Assembly (NCBI GenBank): GCA_020631735.1
Contig: CM036231.1
Coordinates: 2,941,831-3,005,830 of the forward strand
Length of the DNA stretch: 64,000 nucleotides
Source of the DNA: Saccharum officinarum
Taxonomy: Eukaryota > Streptophyta > Magnoliopsida > Poales > Poaceae
Direction: 5' to 3'
The notes beneath the pieces are model-generated. The model searched no databases and had not been told where the DNA came from. It worked only from the letters and a program-made list of their open reading frames with translations. A program made the position numbers and the translations under genes. Numbering within the stretch: position 1 is the first letter of the stretch; each line of letters starts with the position of its first letter. Shown here piece by piece: positions 22,035 through 34,299 of the stretch.

Positions 22035-25000
22035 TGTAACAGAACCGACCAAATTATAAGAGCACAAGTACAAAAACAAGCACCGAAGCGCTCAAATTTT
22101 CGAACTTGAGCCCATATAATCCCGGTAGTCAATCGAAACCACGAAGGATTTCAAACCAACTTGCTTACAACCAAGATCGCATCATTCAACATACAACATC
22201 ATACGTTACATTTCACAAGTAGTTCCGAAATAAGTTTACACACACGGAGTCGCAATTATTACAAACCAAGTTTATAAAGTAGCGGAAGCATACACACACC
22301 AGTTGTTTAACTACTGCCAGTCTTGTTGATCAACAACCCGCAAAAGCATCAGGAAAGTACATAAAAGATGATCACGCCCTAGTGATCTAGTCTTCGTCAC
22401 CCGCAGGGTGGAGACAAGTTTTGCAGAAGCCTTGATAGAGCATATCATCTGCAACAGGAGGGAATAAACCCTGAGTACTGGAATGTACTCAGCTAGACTT
22501 ACCCGTCAAAAACCAGAAATAAGATGACACCAAGGATTATGCAAGGCTTACACAAGAGGCTAGCTGACATCACATTTTGCATAAAGGCATAAGTAATTGA
22601 AACTCTTATAACCTGTACTAGCAGTTATTTTCAGCATTTACCTATCATCTATCTTAGCACCTGTACTAAGCATGCACTTGATTAAAATCAAACAATTATC
22701 AACATTATATCTAGAGCAGGTATAAATTGTGGCAACATTGTATCATTCACTTAACCATCTGTTCATTTAATGAGATCTACGTTGCCGCTGCTCAAGTCAA
22801 GTGCTCACTAACCGGGAGCAACGGCGATTCGAATCGAATTCCTATCCAGCTGGAGGGGTATTTCTAACACTCACCGTGCAGACCCCTGCCAGGGTCGCAC
22901 ATGCCACCTTTTCATATGATTCAGGAATCGTGGGTCCGAATGATGTCACGACCCCAAGGGCGACACTCTGCCAGGTGATAGGGACTCTAACCCCCCCTTG
23001 GTCTCACGCCAATGTCCCCAACCACATCCTTTCTCTCCTCCAAGAAGCAACCTACCATTCGAGTCCCGGCCTGAATCACATTACTCGGCTTCACGGTCGG
23101 AACGACTTATCCGACCAACTAAGTGTTAGACTGCGTTCAACATGACTCATGGACGTACAACGAATCGGTCCTTAAATGACTCAGACGGGCATAGCTCCAC
23201 ACCCAAGACGTGAAGTGTCTTGCGGCTGTACTATCGAACTCTCGCCCGGTCTCAATTTCATTTTAAAGCATGGTTCCATCCACGATAGCCATAAAGCCAC
23301 TCGTGACTCCTTCCTACATCTCGCGGATGACCAGAAATCACCCGACTTCTACCGTACTAAGCAGGGCTAAGCATTGATACGTGCCTAAACCTAAATTAGG
23401 ATTTAAGTATGATATCTGGGCAAGGACAGGTATAATGCAACAATTGTTTTCATATAACTCCTACAACTTAATGCATTAAACAATTAAAAGTACTCAAGAT
23501 AGATCTATTCAAATCACTTTAAATATTAGGTGCAAATTTCCTCTCCGGTAGAGAAGTACTCATCTAATCTACTCAACCTAAGATATAGCTGTTCTTCTTT
23601 GGTTAAGGCCCTAACACCTAACAATTACAAGATTAGCATTACTTAGGTTACCACATCCAACACCAAAATACCACAGTAAGACATTCTGGACAGCAGCTCA
23701 AAGATTCTAACATAACTGAAGATTCCTAACTCCAAAAGATATGATCTAAAACAATCTGGAAAGCTTAAGAAATGCACTACAATTCATTTTCAGATCTCAA
23801 CCCTAAATTCCTAAGTTTTCCATGTCGAATTTCATAAGTTCCAGAATCTATCCTCTCTAAACAGAGAGTAGCAAATTCTGGACTGTCACTTTAAACAGCA
23901 ATAACTCCCAAACTACTAAGCCAAATGCTCCCAAATTTGACACAAGCTAGTTTATCAAGCTTACTACAACTTTGGTATTTACAAGTTTTCCAGCAACCAC
24001 CTTTATCAAAGGTCAAACCTAGAAATACTACCAGCTGTCCAGAAAACCTAGAATTGCAAAGATTAAATATTTATTTATGTGGCAAACATCCCTTAAGACC
24101 AAACTAATGTTACCATAAGTTCACATAGGTCACAAAAACACCAGAAAGTAAGGTGTGCCCACCTAGAATATTTATTTGTACTCATTTCTTAATTTACTTA
24201 ATTAATTAAGTGGGATTTTAAACATATATGTAAACTGCTCCTAAAATTCTACAAAAATTGCAGGAGACTCTATGAACCAAAAAGAGACCACTGTAAAAAT
24301 TTGAACTAAAATTATTTACAAAAACTCCCTAAACAAAATTCACAAGCCCAGAAGGCTGATTTTTGTATAATTAATAAATCATATTGAAAAGTATCAAACA
24401 ACAGATTTCATAATTTTCTTGGACACTTTAGGGTACCAAGACATTCTCCAAAAAGTTATAAGAACATTGCACATGTAGAAAAATTACTAAAATTCATTTA
24501 AGTATTTCCTAAAATAACAAGATAGCATTATAACTTGAAAAGTACTTAAGCACTACTGCCCAAATTTTTACCAAAGCTAGAGCAACTATAAATTAGCCTA
24601 CCCAAAAATTTCATAATTTTTGGAATATTACAGCTCAAGTTATACATTTAACAAATTTGCCTTCATTTCAAAACACATTTGAAAGATCTATTTAATTCTC
24701 CCAGAAACTAAACATCACATACCAGATTTATATTTTTCTAAAATACTACGCATCATGTAGATCCTAACAAAATTTATCTCCTAATTTTGGGGCAAGTAAA
24801 ACCCTAGATCTATATTTTCCAAACATCAACTAAATCTGTGACAAAATAAATAAATGAAATGGATTTTATCTAAGACTGGGCCGGCTCGGAAACAGACGCG
24901 GCCCACGACGCGCGCGCATGGCCCGCTCGGGCTCCCGCCCATGCGTGGCACTGACAGGCGGTCCCCCACGGTTAGGGACAGAGGGCAGGGGAGCGGCGGC

Positions 25001-26762
25001 CGTGAGCTCCGGCGAGCGATTTCTCGCTGCCGGCGGGTCCTCCGCCCAAACCGAGTACTCCGGTGGCTTACCCAGACCTAACCGCACCGAGGCCAACCAT
25101 TTTCCCCAAAGCTGCTACACCGTAGCACCTATGCCGACGGCAATGGCGGACGGCCGTGGCGCCTAGCGGTACGCCGGCGAGTCCTGGACGTCGCACGACC
25201 GACCGAAGGGTGCACCACCTTCCTGGAACCCTAGCGGACCTCTTGCGACCACTCACTCAGACGGGGGTCGAGCGGAGTCGCTTGACCGCGTGAGCACCTG
25301 GCCGGCAGCCATGCCACGGCCGTGCGCGGTCTTGTTCCAACCTGACCAACCCGATGCTGGTGGTATCATCTTCACCCAAGCACACACGTGTGATAGGAAG
25401 GAGGGAACACGAGCGAGGGAAGGCGGAGGACTACGGTGTGGTGCTGGCCACGGTGACCCTAACATGGCGGAGCTCCGGTGATCTTTGGAAACGGGCGGAG
25501 GTGGCAATGCGGCTCACCTCGGGCTCAATCAAAGCCACCGGCTGGCCGAGGAGGTGCAGGGCGGTGTGGCAGAGTGGAGGACGTGATCTGGTGAGCGGTG
25601 GTGTGGTGGTGAGCACGCGCGAGCACAGAGAAGGCTGCGGCGGCAATGGCGTCTCCGATTTCCGCCTCGGTGACCCCGGTCAGAGCGAGAGGGAGGGAGA
25701 AGAGAGTGAGCGCGAGTGAGGGGGTGGAGGTGTCCGCTCGGTGTTCAAACTCGAGCCTGGGCTCGCGACGTGGAGGCGATGGCAGCGCTCGGTCGCCACG
25801 CGGCGATGCTCTTCTGCCCGAGCGCCACGACACGGCCGGTGTCCGAGCTCGTTGACTGAATCGAAGCTGCAAACGTGACATCGGTGGTCGACTGACAGAG
25901 CAAGTTTGGTGCTGATTAACTTCCAAAACAGCTCGATTCAGTCCAAGGTGACAACATCAAATTTGTAGAGCTATGTGAGGGCAACAAGTTTGTCAATTGG
26001 AGTTTGGGCTGGTTTGGCCTAGATTAGAAACTACATAGCTCCAAAGTGGTGCCCTGTGAAACTGAAACATGTTTTCAGTTAAAGATACCGACTGAAACCC
26101 TAACTTCTTGACAATATATCTCCTAAACCATTGAGAACCAGGTATGGGTGATGTTGGCAATGTTGTAGAGCTACATGAGGACTACAAGTTTGTCAATATG
26201 AGTGGAAGCTGGTTTGGCCTGGTTTGCAAACTACAAGCTTCTAAAGTAGACCTCAGTAAAACTGGAGGGACACTTGGAGACTTAGAAAAATTTCTAAGTG
26301 TTGAGACAGCCCCTCTAGCTGACTGGTGGGCCATTTTTGAGCATGTTCTGGCCAGTTTCATGAGATGGTCATATTGAGACTTTTGTTCCCCATAAAATTC
26401 CCTACAACTTTGCTTAAGGGTGCTTTACCATGCAAGGTCTCTAAGCTAGACTTTTTAATTGGTCAAACTAGAACATCCTAGGGCTAAATGGTGGTCAACT
26501 ACACCTTGGAGGGCATTTTGGTGATTTTGGTCAACATGAACCTTGCTCCATTAGTGACCCTAAGTATAACTAAGGTGTTGTGAGATATAATTAGCTACTC
26601 TCCCCTTTTGTTACACCAACTACCTAGTGTCACATGATGTGAGCCAAACAAAATTCTAAAAACAACCACATTAGTTGCAACCACATAAAATAACATGAAT
26701 GATGCATGCTTAAGCTTATGCAATGCAATGCAATTATGGAGCTAAACACCTGAGGTGTTATA
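22035..26762 (-). repeat. 5' LTR of the Tekay-like element
   Basis: It is collinear with 10599-15611 but lacks 283 bp (junction near 23504, homologous to 12069-12351). It ends TGTTATA instead of TGTTACA, a single change in the terminal CA. As the upstream LTR it should hold the promoter; I could not assign a TATA box with confidence. Confidence 0.95.
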
Positions 26763-27000
26763 GAAGGCATTAACAAAGATGATATCTGTAGAGTTTCCAG
26801 AGTCTATGAGAACCCTGTTGATCTCCCAACCCACTATGTTAGCCTTGATTACTATAGCATCGGTACAGGGGTAGATTTTCAGTTGTCGGTCTTGCTCTGA
26901 GAAAGTGATTGATGTCTTCGACTAATCTGTGCAGCATACTGGGCCTTGGACTACTATGTTGTTGACGAGCCTGAGGTGATCTTTCTTCTGCTTCTTTGTC
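26763..27000 (-). pseudogene. N-terminal half of the outer Tat protease
   Basis: Minus-strand translation reads IVGWEINRVLIDSGNSTDII then FVNAF up to the insertion point. The catalytic DSG triad is present. The frame resumes at 10598, so the chromovirus split the protease exactly here, leaving GAAGG (26763-26767) as the duplicated host bases. Confidence 0.85.
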
Positions 27001-27479
27001 TAGAATTCCATTGAAGAGCCCCCGGCTATTGGCAGTATCATGCCAATGGTGGGTAGTGGTGTATGTGGATTGAGCTGGTTTTCTAGGTTGGGCTCATTTT
27101 TGGGGGCCGCTAGCTGTGGTGGAGGTGGTGGCGGAGGTGCTTCGAGTTATCTATTGTGCACTTGAGCTGGCTGGCTTGTTTTGATGAATGTTATGTGTTA
27201 AGGCCTTGGTTTATGTTGGTAAGGTTGGCTTTTGCTCGCTGATTACTTGGCTGCCCTTGCTATTGGGTGCTTGATCGCTATGCGGGTAGGAAGTTTGGAT
27301 AGTATGCAGCTGCTAATGTTGATGTGTGAATTTGATTGGAGTTAAGACTTGGGTAGATTGGGCAATGTGGCTGCTACGAAGGTGCAGCGAAGGCGTGGTT
27401 GACTTTCCTAGCGGGTTGTTATGGCGAAGGTTGGGGATTTGCCCTGCTTTTTATCCTCTCCTGAGTTTCCTTCGCATCT

Positions 27480-28838
27480 AGGCAATCTCTGGTGGTGTGC
27501 CCTGTGTTTTCTCTGTGAAAGAAACAATACTGCCTTCACTGTCTTGGTTCTTGGTTTTTGTTCTAGTTCTTCCTTTGATTGTATTTCTTGCCTTTGTACT
27601 GCTTTTGTGGTGCTTTGCTTGGGGCTGCCTCCGACATCTGCTGTCCTTGCTAGCTATTCTCTTGCTGCTCAATGTTGAAAACTTGTTGGTTTGATGGTTG
27701 TTGTGGCTGTGACTGGCCTTGGCTTCTGTTGCCCCTCTGAACATTCCTGCCACTTCCTTGGTACAACTTGTTCTGATTTTTTTCTTCCAACCTTCTTCAG
27801 AGATCATTGTCTAACCTGCAATACTTCTCAAACTCTCCGTATAGTTCTTCTATGATGCTTGGCTTTTTCCGAGCTAGATGAGCTGCGAAGGCTCCAATGC
27901 GGAGACCTTTGATTGCGGCCTCAATTGCCACATCCTCTAGGATATTTGGTGCCTTCACTTTAAGCTACACGAATCTCTAAAAATAATCCATGAGTGCTTC
28001 ACCTTGATTTTGTTTGCACTGAAATAAGTACATTGATGTCAAAGATTTGATGGTGAATACCTTGAAATTAGTGATGATCTTATCGTGGAGGTCCTCCCAT
28101 GAATATACTGAACTTGGCCTCAACATTAAGTACCATGCCAATGCATCCCCTTTGGCTGCAATAACAAATGACTTGGCCAAGACAGTGTCATTCCCGCATG
28201 CGGAGGCTACGGCTGCCTCGAAACTCATGATGAACTGGCGTGGGTCTGACCTTCCATTGAATTTGGGTTGGGTAATGGGCTTGTAAGATGGTGGCCAAGG
28301 TGAGGTTTGGATTCCTTCAGACAGTGGGGATCTTGAATCTATGGTTCTGTGAGCTGATGGTGAGTTGAAAGGTGTACCGAAGGTTGGTTGGGTGGCCATA
28401 CCTGGCGAAGGGTTAGGTTGGCTTTGATTTGCTGAGTGGAGCTGGTTGGATGTGTTGGGTTGGGCTGGCTTTGCTGCATGCTTTGTATCTCCACCTGCAG
28501 GATGGCCAACTATTGCCTAATCTCCGCTGCCTATAATGATGTCTGGGTGGCCCTTTGGTTTGCAGCGAAGGCTGCCGCCAACCTGTCTCTTTCCTGTTGT
28601 GTGCTCTGTAACTGAGTTTGCAGTTGTTGGAGCACCTGCTCAGGGGTGAGGTCTAGGGCAGGCTGATCTTCGGCTGTCGGGGGCTGATTTTCAACCGCGG
28701 GCTCTACAACTTGGTCTTCTAAAGTGCTAGCATAAGTGTTGTGGGCGTTACGCTGGTCGTCCCCTCATCGAGGGATCCACGGAAGTCCTGGTGGAGGCTG
28801 CTCTTTTTCTTGCCATCGTGGATTTTGCTCGGCCAACA
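27480..28838 (-). pseudogene. Gag of the outer Tat element
   Basis: Frame 28399-27977 is the Gag core (PKFNGRSDPRQFIMSFEAAV ... LAWYLMLRPSSVYSWEDLHD ... GEALMDYF). Upstream, about 28740-28520, is a Gln-rich segment with helical character (LTPEQVLQQLQTQLQSTQQE) and in-frame stops. Near 27535-27483 another frame gives YCFFHRENTGHTTRDC, a CX2HX4HX4C knuckle of the Tat type. Several stops and frameshifts separate the parts. It was the structural protein of the element; now non-functional. Confidence 0.75.
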
Positions 28839-28853
28839 CACGGTGGACGCCAA
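28839..28853 (-). other. Primer binding site of the outer Tat element
   Basis: On the minus strand TTGGCGTCCACCGTG follows the LTR terminus directly. TTGGCGCCnACCGTGGGG-like sites are typical of grass Tat elements. Confidence 0.7.
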
Positions 28854-29531
28854 TGTTGGAAAACCGAGGTTTCCAGCAGGTGGTACACAGAGAGCCTTTG
28901 CCCTTGGCGAAGGTTTGGAAAGTGGTAGGTGGGCATAGGAACAATTAGGGTTGCATAAATGTACTCACCAACCTCTTGTGAACATAGTTTGAGTTCCCCT
29001 TTTATAGGGCACTATTTGCTACGGCTACTCTTTATAATTCTACCCCTTGTCGGTTACGGTACATCCTTAGAATATTTCCTGTGCTAATACAAGCTGCCAG
29101 GGGCATTTCGGGTGTCTTCTTCTTCGACCGCCTTTGCTCGTTGGGCCACCGTCGACGGCCCATCACTGGCCCATGGCCCAGTGCTACCGACGAGCGGGAG
29201 CTCTTCTAGGCTCCGGGGCCTCCACCCGGGGTGCGTCCGCCGGGTCCTCTGCTACTGCTGCCTAGACCACCGCCTTCGCCCATGTTGGTGGAGCCTTCGC
29301 CGCAGCCTCCAGGCCTTCGCCTATGTTGGTGGAGCCTTCGCCGTAGCTTCCAGGCCTTCGCCTATGTTGGTGGAGCCTTCGCCTATGCCTCCAGGCCTTC
29401 GCCCGGAGCGACCGGCCGAGCGGGAGTCTCCGTCTCCTTTCCCTGCATGTCGCCCATGAAAACTTGGAAAGCTGTTAGTTCTTTTCTATCATCGTGAACT
29501 CTAGTCTCCATGCTTATAACCGTGTCCTAAC
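28854..29531 (-). repeat. 5' LTR of the outer Tat element
   Basis: It starts TGTTGG next to the PBS and probably ends CCTAACA at 29531, giving imperfect inverted TG...CA ends. The outer boundary is inferred from those ends only, because the partner LTR is off the window. It contains three 41-bp tandem repeats (29273-29395). Confidence 0.6.
29273..29395. repeat. Three 41-bp tandem repeats in the outer LTR
   Basis: The units start at 29273, 29314 and 29355, each CCTTCGCC(C/T)ATGTTGGTGG... ending TCCAGG, followed by the start of a fourth at 29396. Units differ by a few substitutions. Confidence 0.9.
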
Positions 29532-29774
29532 ACTGACCATTGGATCTATTTTGTTATCTAGAAAATTACCCACCTCTGCCATTATAGATTAAAAGATAGA
29601 CAAATATATTATTTTTATGAGAAAATTAAAGCAGATTCCGTCGTTCTGAGAAAACCCATCCAAAGTACCCACGTCATATAGTTAGTAAGATAGGGTGACC
29701 TCCATGGCTGACTTCACCCGTTATTATTATTATAGATGAAAAAATACACAAATATATCTAGGGTGCTACGTCCA

Positions 29775-32700
29775 TGTAACACCCTAAAATTTTGGAAGGA
29801 TTTAAAAATAGGTCAATATGATTTTTATGTATTTTTGTGGGCACACAAACTTAGGAAAGTAATAATTTTTATTCACTTAAAATCAAATATAAGGGTTGGA
29901 ACATGTTTGTGCATTCATGCTGCTGCATTTCAAATTTTGAATTGAGTGGTTTGAATCAAATTCAAAAGAGAATTCAAAATCTATTTGGAAAATGCTTTGG
30001 AAAATTGGTAAAGAAAAAGAAAAAGAGTTTTATTCCTCTTCTCAGCTTTCGGCCCAGCCCTCCCCCGCAGCCCGCTTGCCTCCCGTGCATGGCCTGTTCT
30101 CCCGCTGCCCAAGGCCCGCTTGCTCCCGCGCGCGTGCCGTCTCTCGTTTCCCCGCTTGGGCCGAGTTCAGCGAGCGCCGCTGACCCAGCTTGCGAGCGCG
30201 CGCGTCTCTCTCCCTGCGTGTCGCTGACGCCACGGGCCCACGTGTCAGGGTTTCCTTCTTCTCCACGCCGCGTCCGATTCCTTTCCTTCGTTGCCACTAA
30301 CCGAATCCTCCCTCCCAATCCTTCCCTTTCTTAATTGGACCGTCTCCGGGCTATATAAGTCGAGGCCGCACATCTTTCTGCCTCCATCCAACTCCTTCGT
30401 GGTGTCAACGGAGCTCCCGAGACGCCACAGCGAGCTTGGAGCTCTACCGTGCCACCACCGTCCGCCATTCCGAGCACCGCACCATCTCCGAGCCGATTTC
30501 GTCTTCGGTTCTTACCTTGGTGAGCTCGCCTTGTTCCCCACTCCATCCCGGTGTTTTTCTTTCGCGAGATAACGCTGTGAATCGAGCTTTCGCATTCTCC
30601 GGCAATGGCGCCGCTGTGGGACTCGTCGTCGTGGCTCTGTTCTGGCCGAGCGCCGCCGCCCGATCCAATCCGAGCCGTCCAAATCAAATCCAACGGCCGA
30701 GGATCAAAGATACCGGTTTGGCTGGCACTTTTGCTAAAGCGACCCTAGGAATTTCAAGTATCGAACCTGCACTCCAAAATGTATTCCGAAAATACGCTTT
30801 CTCCTTCCAAAAACATAGATTCGTTTTAATAAGTTCAGAAATACATTTTCACTTATTTATAGAATTGCCACTGATTTTATTTTAGCCATAATTTCTCCGT
30901 TTTAACTCCGATTTGACCCGTTCAAATTGTGTTAGATTCATAATTTCATAATCTACATGTTGGTACTACTGTTAAGTATGTTTTCAACTTTTAAATTCAT
31001 GATTAGATTTAATCCATTATTTAAATAGAGGAAATCTTGTTTATTTCATATCTTCTACGTTTCAACTCTGTTTCGAGCCATTCAAGTTGCGTTAGATTCA
31101 TAGCAACAAGATCTACGCATTTGTAACAGTGTTTATTATGTCACTAATATTAAAATTTCATGGTTTGAATCATATCTTAAATAATAATTATGCAACTGGG
31201 TTTTGTAAATAAAATATGATTTGTTTTACTTTAGTTTTATAATTTGAATCTAAATTTGATTTAAATTATAATCTCTATAAAATATCTTATATATGCTTTT
31301 ATACCATTAAGATACATGAAGTAAATAGTTTTATGGGTAAATCTATCGGTAGTTGTATCTTTTCAACCGTAGCTCCGATTAATGTGCTTTTCGTGACTTT
31401 GTGTTCGTAGCGATGCGTAGAATCGTGTTTCAAACTCTTTCAGTTGTTTATATGATTGGTGTGTTGTTCTAATTTAGTTCTATTGTTTGCTTCATGTATG
31501 ATTGCTCGGATGCTTGTATGATGCTACCTGTTGATTGAGTTCAGTCGGTGAGGTTTACGTGGTGATTACGAAGCAATTCATTGGAGATTCGAAAGAGTTG
31601 GACTTAAAGGAAGATCTAAGTTTGAGGCAAGTATAGCATGGGATTATCCTTGTTGTCCTATTCACAATAAATGATTAAATTCATTTTGCATGTATTTCCT
31701 TGTTAAGGATGACTTAGTTTTGATCCATTACCTTGGCACCCATGATATTGCATTGAGTAGTTTTGCTAGCGCTGAACATAGACTATGATCTTGTAATATG
31801 ATTAATAGAATATGCAACAACACTAAAAGATGACTTTTTGATTACTGTTTAAAGAGGGCTAGAGCATGGGATTATTTTTGGTGCTCTAGTTTCTCTCCAC
31901 AAGGACTCATCTGTGAATGAACATCCTGGACTTACAGTACAATTGTGAGGGCTATAATGGCTCTGGCTTTAGCTCAGTATGAGGACCTTTTCTAGCTTGT
32001 TAGAGGTTACCCTTATGGCGCAAATGGGGAAGAGCAGACTGTAGATCCCTGCGTGGTAGAATCACGCAGACTCACTTTGGAATCCTAGCGGCCCTAACTT
32101 GTTAAACGAACCTTTGAAAGGCTTCATAGTGTTTCCCTACCTGCTCACCTTGGAAGTGTTTTGGGAGTCACGATCTTGGGCATATGGGTAATCATGACTC
32201 ACAGTGAAAGTGTACACCTCTGTGCAGAGTTTAATAAACTGGTATACTAGCCGTGCTCACGGATACGAGCGGCCTTGGACCTTCACAGAATAGATGAACA
32301 TTTATTGGTTTAATATGTGTTTTGTTATTCGTTATTCATATTTACATTGATCATATGTTTATTGTGGGATTAATGCAAACTTGATGCTACTCATGTAATA
32401 AAATTGTGACAAATAAAAGCTAATCGCAGTAAACCAGTGTCAACTTTTGAGCCTCATGAACCCTATGATATATTTGCTGAGTTCGACATGGACTCACTCT
32501 TGCTATTTCTCACATCTCAGGAAGAGTACCCGATTGTTAGATTCTAGAATTGTTAGGCTTGTGATCAACCAGTCAGTTTGTTCCTGGAGTGAAGGTTACA
32601 CCCGATGTTCGGAGTTGTTTTTCCGCTGTGTTGTTCTCTAAGTATATTTTATACTAATGCATTATATTTATTAAGCATTTATCTTTTGCTATTACACTTA

Positions 32701-32781
32701 TCTGCGGCTATATGTGAGATTTGATCTCTTTATTTCACATATAGTGTATATCTGGTTTTGTCCTTAAAACCGGGTGTGACA
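29775..32781 (+). repeat. 5' LTR of the non-autonomous element
   Basis: It starts TGTAACACCCTAAAATTTTGG and ends GGGTGTGACA, giving inverted TGTAACAC/GTGTGACA ends. It has a GC-rich promoter-proximal block, then an AT-rich transcribed region. ORFs such as 29903-30334 recur in the other LTR and lack known domains. Confidence 0.9.
30352..30358 (+). promoter_or_regulatory. TATA box of the 5' LTR
   Basis: TATATAA in the context GGGCTATATAAGTCGAGG, kept identically in the 3' LTR at 36859-36865. Downstream sequence is C/T-rich (CATCTTTCTGCCTCCATCC), a plausible start region. Confidence 0.65.
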
Positions 32782-32784
32782 GAG

Positions 32785-32796
32785 TGGTATCAAAAC
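32785..32796 (+). other. Primer binding site of the non-autonomous element
   Basis: TGGTATCAAAAC lies three bases after the 5' LTR. It matches the iMet-tRNA complement TGGTATCAGAGC at 10 of 12 positions. Confidence 0.75.
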
Positions 32797-33024
32797 AATG
32801 CTGACTGTAAGATGCAAGCCTAGTTAGAACTGGACGTTTAGCATGTGTTCATTTTTGCCTATTTCTTGCTTTCTCTTTAACTTTGTTATTTTCTCAAAGT
32901 TATGCTTAATTCTATCCCCGTTCTATTATAAAAAGCTTGTCTCCAGTTTGAACCTTTTCTCATTGTCTATTAGACGGCTCGTGATGAGAAGACTATGGAC
33001 TTCAGAGGTTAAGAGGACTGAATT

Positions 33025-33756
33025 GTGTCGCTCTTGCTCATATTTGACAAGAAGCCATTAGCAATGCAAAACCAATTACTAGAAGAAATGGCTCAACATG
33101 GAAATTCTCAACAATGCTCATCTCAAGGTCAGGCCAACATATCCAAGGGGCCAGAGAAGAAACAAGTAGCAGAAGCTTGGAAGAATATAAAATCCAATAA
33201 AGATGTAGATAGTAAGGCACTTGGGAGGCAGGAACAATGTCACTGTTGTAAGCGTTATGGTTTTCCGTGTCTTCAAAATGAGTCTAATAAGGGAAAAGTC
33301 AAGGTGGAATCAACTTTTGAGGTCAATATGGACAAGAAGAGGAAGGCAATCTCACTTGAACCACTTGTGGAAAGCAATCAGCAATCGAGTTATACTATAT
33401 TGTCACATGCAGCTCTGATCCCTTGTCAAATAAATCCAAACCTTGAAGAGTTAGAAGCCTCTCAAGCTAAAACTACTCCCCATGAGGTAGTCATAGATGG
33501 GTAGACAATTACCTATAAGGAGTATCAACCCCGAAAGGCCAAACGAGCTAAGAAACAAGCCAAAGGAACGAAGGTGAACTTTTATGGCCAGCAAGATAGC
33601 AGCATACCAAGCAACAGCTCCGTGGAGTATGACATCATAAAAGATCCAGCTAAGAGAAAGTGTTATCATTGCCAGCAGGAAGGACATTATGTCAAATCTT
33701 GCCCGTAGAAGAATCAACAACAGCGAGACCCAAGATAGGATGTCCAAAAAGAGCAT
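33025..33756 (+). pseudogene. Gag remnant with zinc knuckle
   Basis: The frame 33025-33504 is a charged, Lys/Gln-rich sequence without a recognisable Gag core. Past a stop it continues into CYHCQQEGHYVKSCP (about 33661-33705), a perfect CX2CX4HX4C nucleic-acid-binding knuckle, followed at once by TAG. It sits directly before the first protease-like domain, the normal gag-PR order. Confidence 0.6.
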
Positions 33757-34299
33757 GTGCTAGGAAATAAATTAAAGAAAAATTACATCCATGGAAGGTT
33801 GAAACATGTGGATATTACCACCATTCCTAGAGCTAAGGAGGTCGTGTTTGGATCAATTCCTGTAAGTTCAGGAAATGCCAAGGTTTTGTTTGACTCCAGT
33901 GCCCCACATTCGTTCATATCTAGACAATATGTAGAAGATCATAACATATTTATGCTTCCAAGGGGGAAAACAGTGATGGTTAAAACTCCAAGAGGTGAAA
34001 TAAAGGTGAACCGTGTATGCCCAAAAGTTAGTCTTGACATAAAGGGGGTAAATTTTAAGGCAAACCTCATTGTTTTGGAATTAATGGGCATTGATGTTAT
34101 CCTTGGAATAGAGTGGTTATCTACTTGTAAAGGAGTGATTGAGTATGCCCAACATTCAGTGTTTCTAACTACACTTTCAGGAGAAAGGATTGAGTATGAG
34201 GGTATCAAACCTACACTTAAGGGATACAAGGTTGACCCATCTGACGGTATGAATACTAAGAACGGTGAAAGGGATGCGGGATTTCAGATGTCATTGTAG
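33757..34299 (+). CDS. Retropepsin-like domain 1 (variant active site)
   Basis: This is a 180-codon open frame. The fold is recognisable: VVFGSIPVSSGNAKVLFDSS followed by APHSFIS at the active-site turn, then VSLDIKGVNFKANLIVLE, GIDVILGIEWLS and the C-terminal strand FLTTLSGERIEYEG. The catalytic Asp is present, but the normal DSG/DTG turn is DSS, so proteolysis is doubtful. It is intact while its neighbours are broken. No polymerase follows. It could be a non-catalytic remnant or a retained structural domain. Confidence 0.65.
   Translation: MLGNKLKKNYIHGRLKHVDITTIPRAKEVVFGSIPVSSGNAKVLFDSSAPHSFISRQYVEDHNIFMLPRGKTVMVKTPRGEIKVNRVCPKVSLDIKGVNFKANLIVLELMGIDVILGIEWLSTCKGVIEYAQHSVFLTTLSGERIEYEGIKPTLKGYKVDPSDGMNTKNGERDAGFQMSL

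Larger units (their letters stand above)
10599..26762 (-). mobile_element. Young Tekay-like chromovirus (Ty3), nearly complete, with an extra histone-tail-like ORF
   Basis: This 16.2-kb element has LTRs of 5013 and 4728 bp, a tRNA-iMet-type PBS, gag-PR-RT, RT-RH-IN-chromodomain and a PPT. The 5-bp duplication is perfect: GAAGG at 10594-10598 and 26763-26767. Transcription runs right to left. The LTR copies differ at roughly 2 percent of the positions I compared over the first 800 bp, so insertion is recent. Defects are one frameshift in RT near 18015-18030, one stop in the extra ORF, and a 283-bp deletion in the 5' LTR. The lineage call rests on long LTRs, the iMet PBS and the C-terminal chromodomain. 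Confidence 0.93.
1..29531 (-). mobile_element. Outer Tat-type Ty3 retrotransposon, decayed and multiply interrupted
   Basis: The order on the minus strand is LTR (28854-29531), PBS, gag with a CX2HX4HX4C knuckle, protease, RT, RNase H, a second (archaeal-type) RNase H, then integrase. The extra RNase H between RT/RH and IN is the hallmark of the Tat/Retand lineage. All reading frames carry stops or frameshifts, so it is dead. Three insertions split it: 2636-7554, 8991-9729 and 10599-26762. The 3' LTR is not seen and must lie left of base 1, so its own target duplication cannot be checked. It is the oldest layer of the nest. Confidence 0.85.

Noticed and set aside
33661..33705. CRISPR-like or tandem arrays in the retrotransposon region
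   Set aside because: No regularly spaced repeats with unique spacers exist; this is a eukaryotic genome, and the repeats found are LTRs, MITEs and minisatellites.
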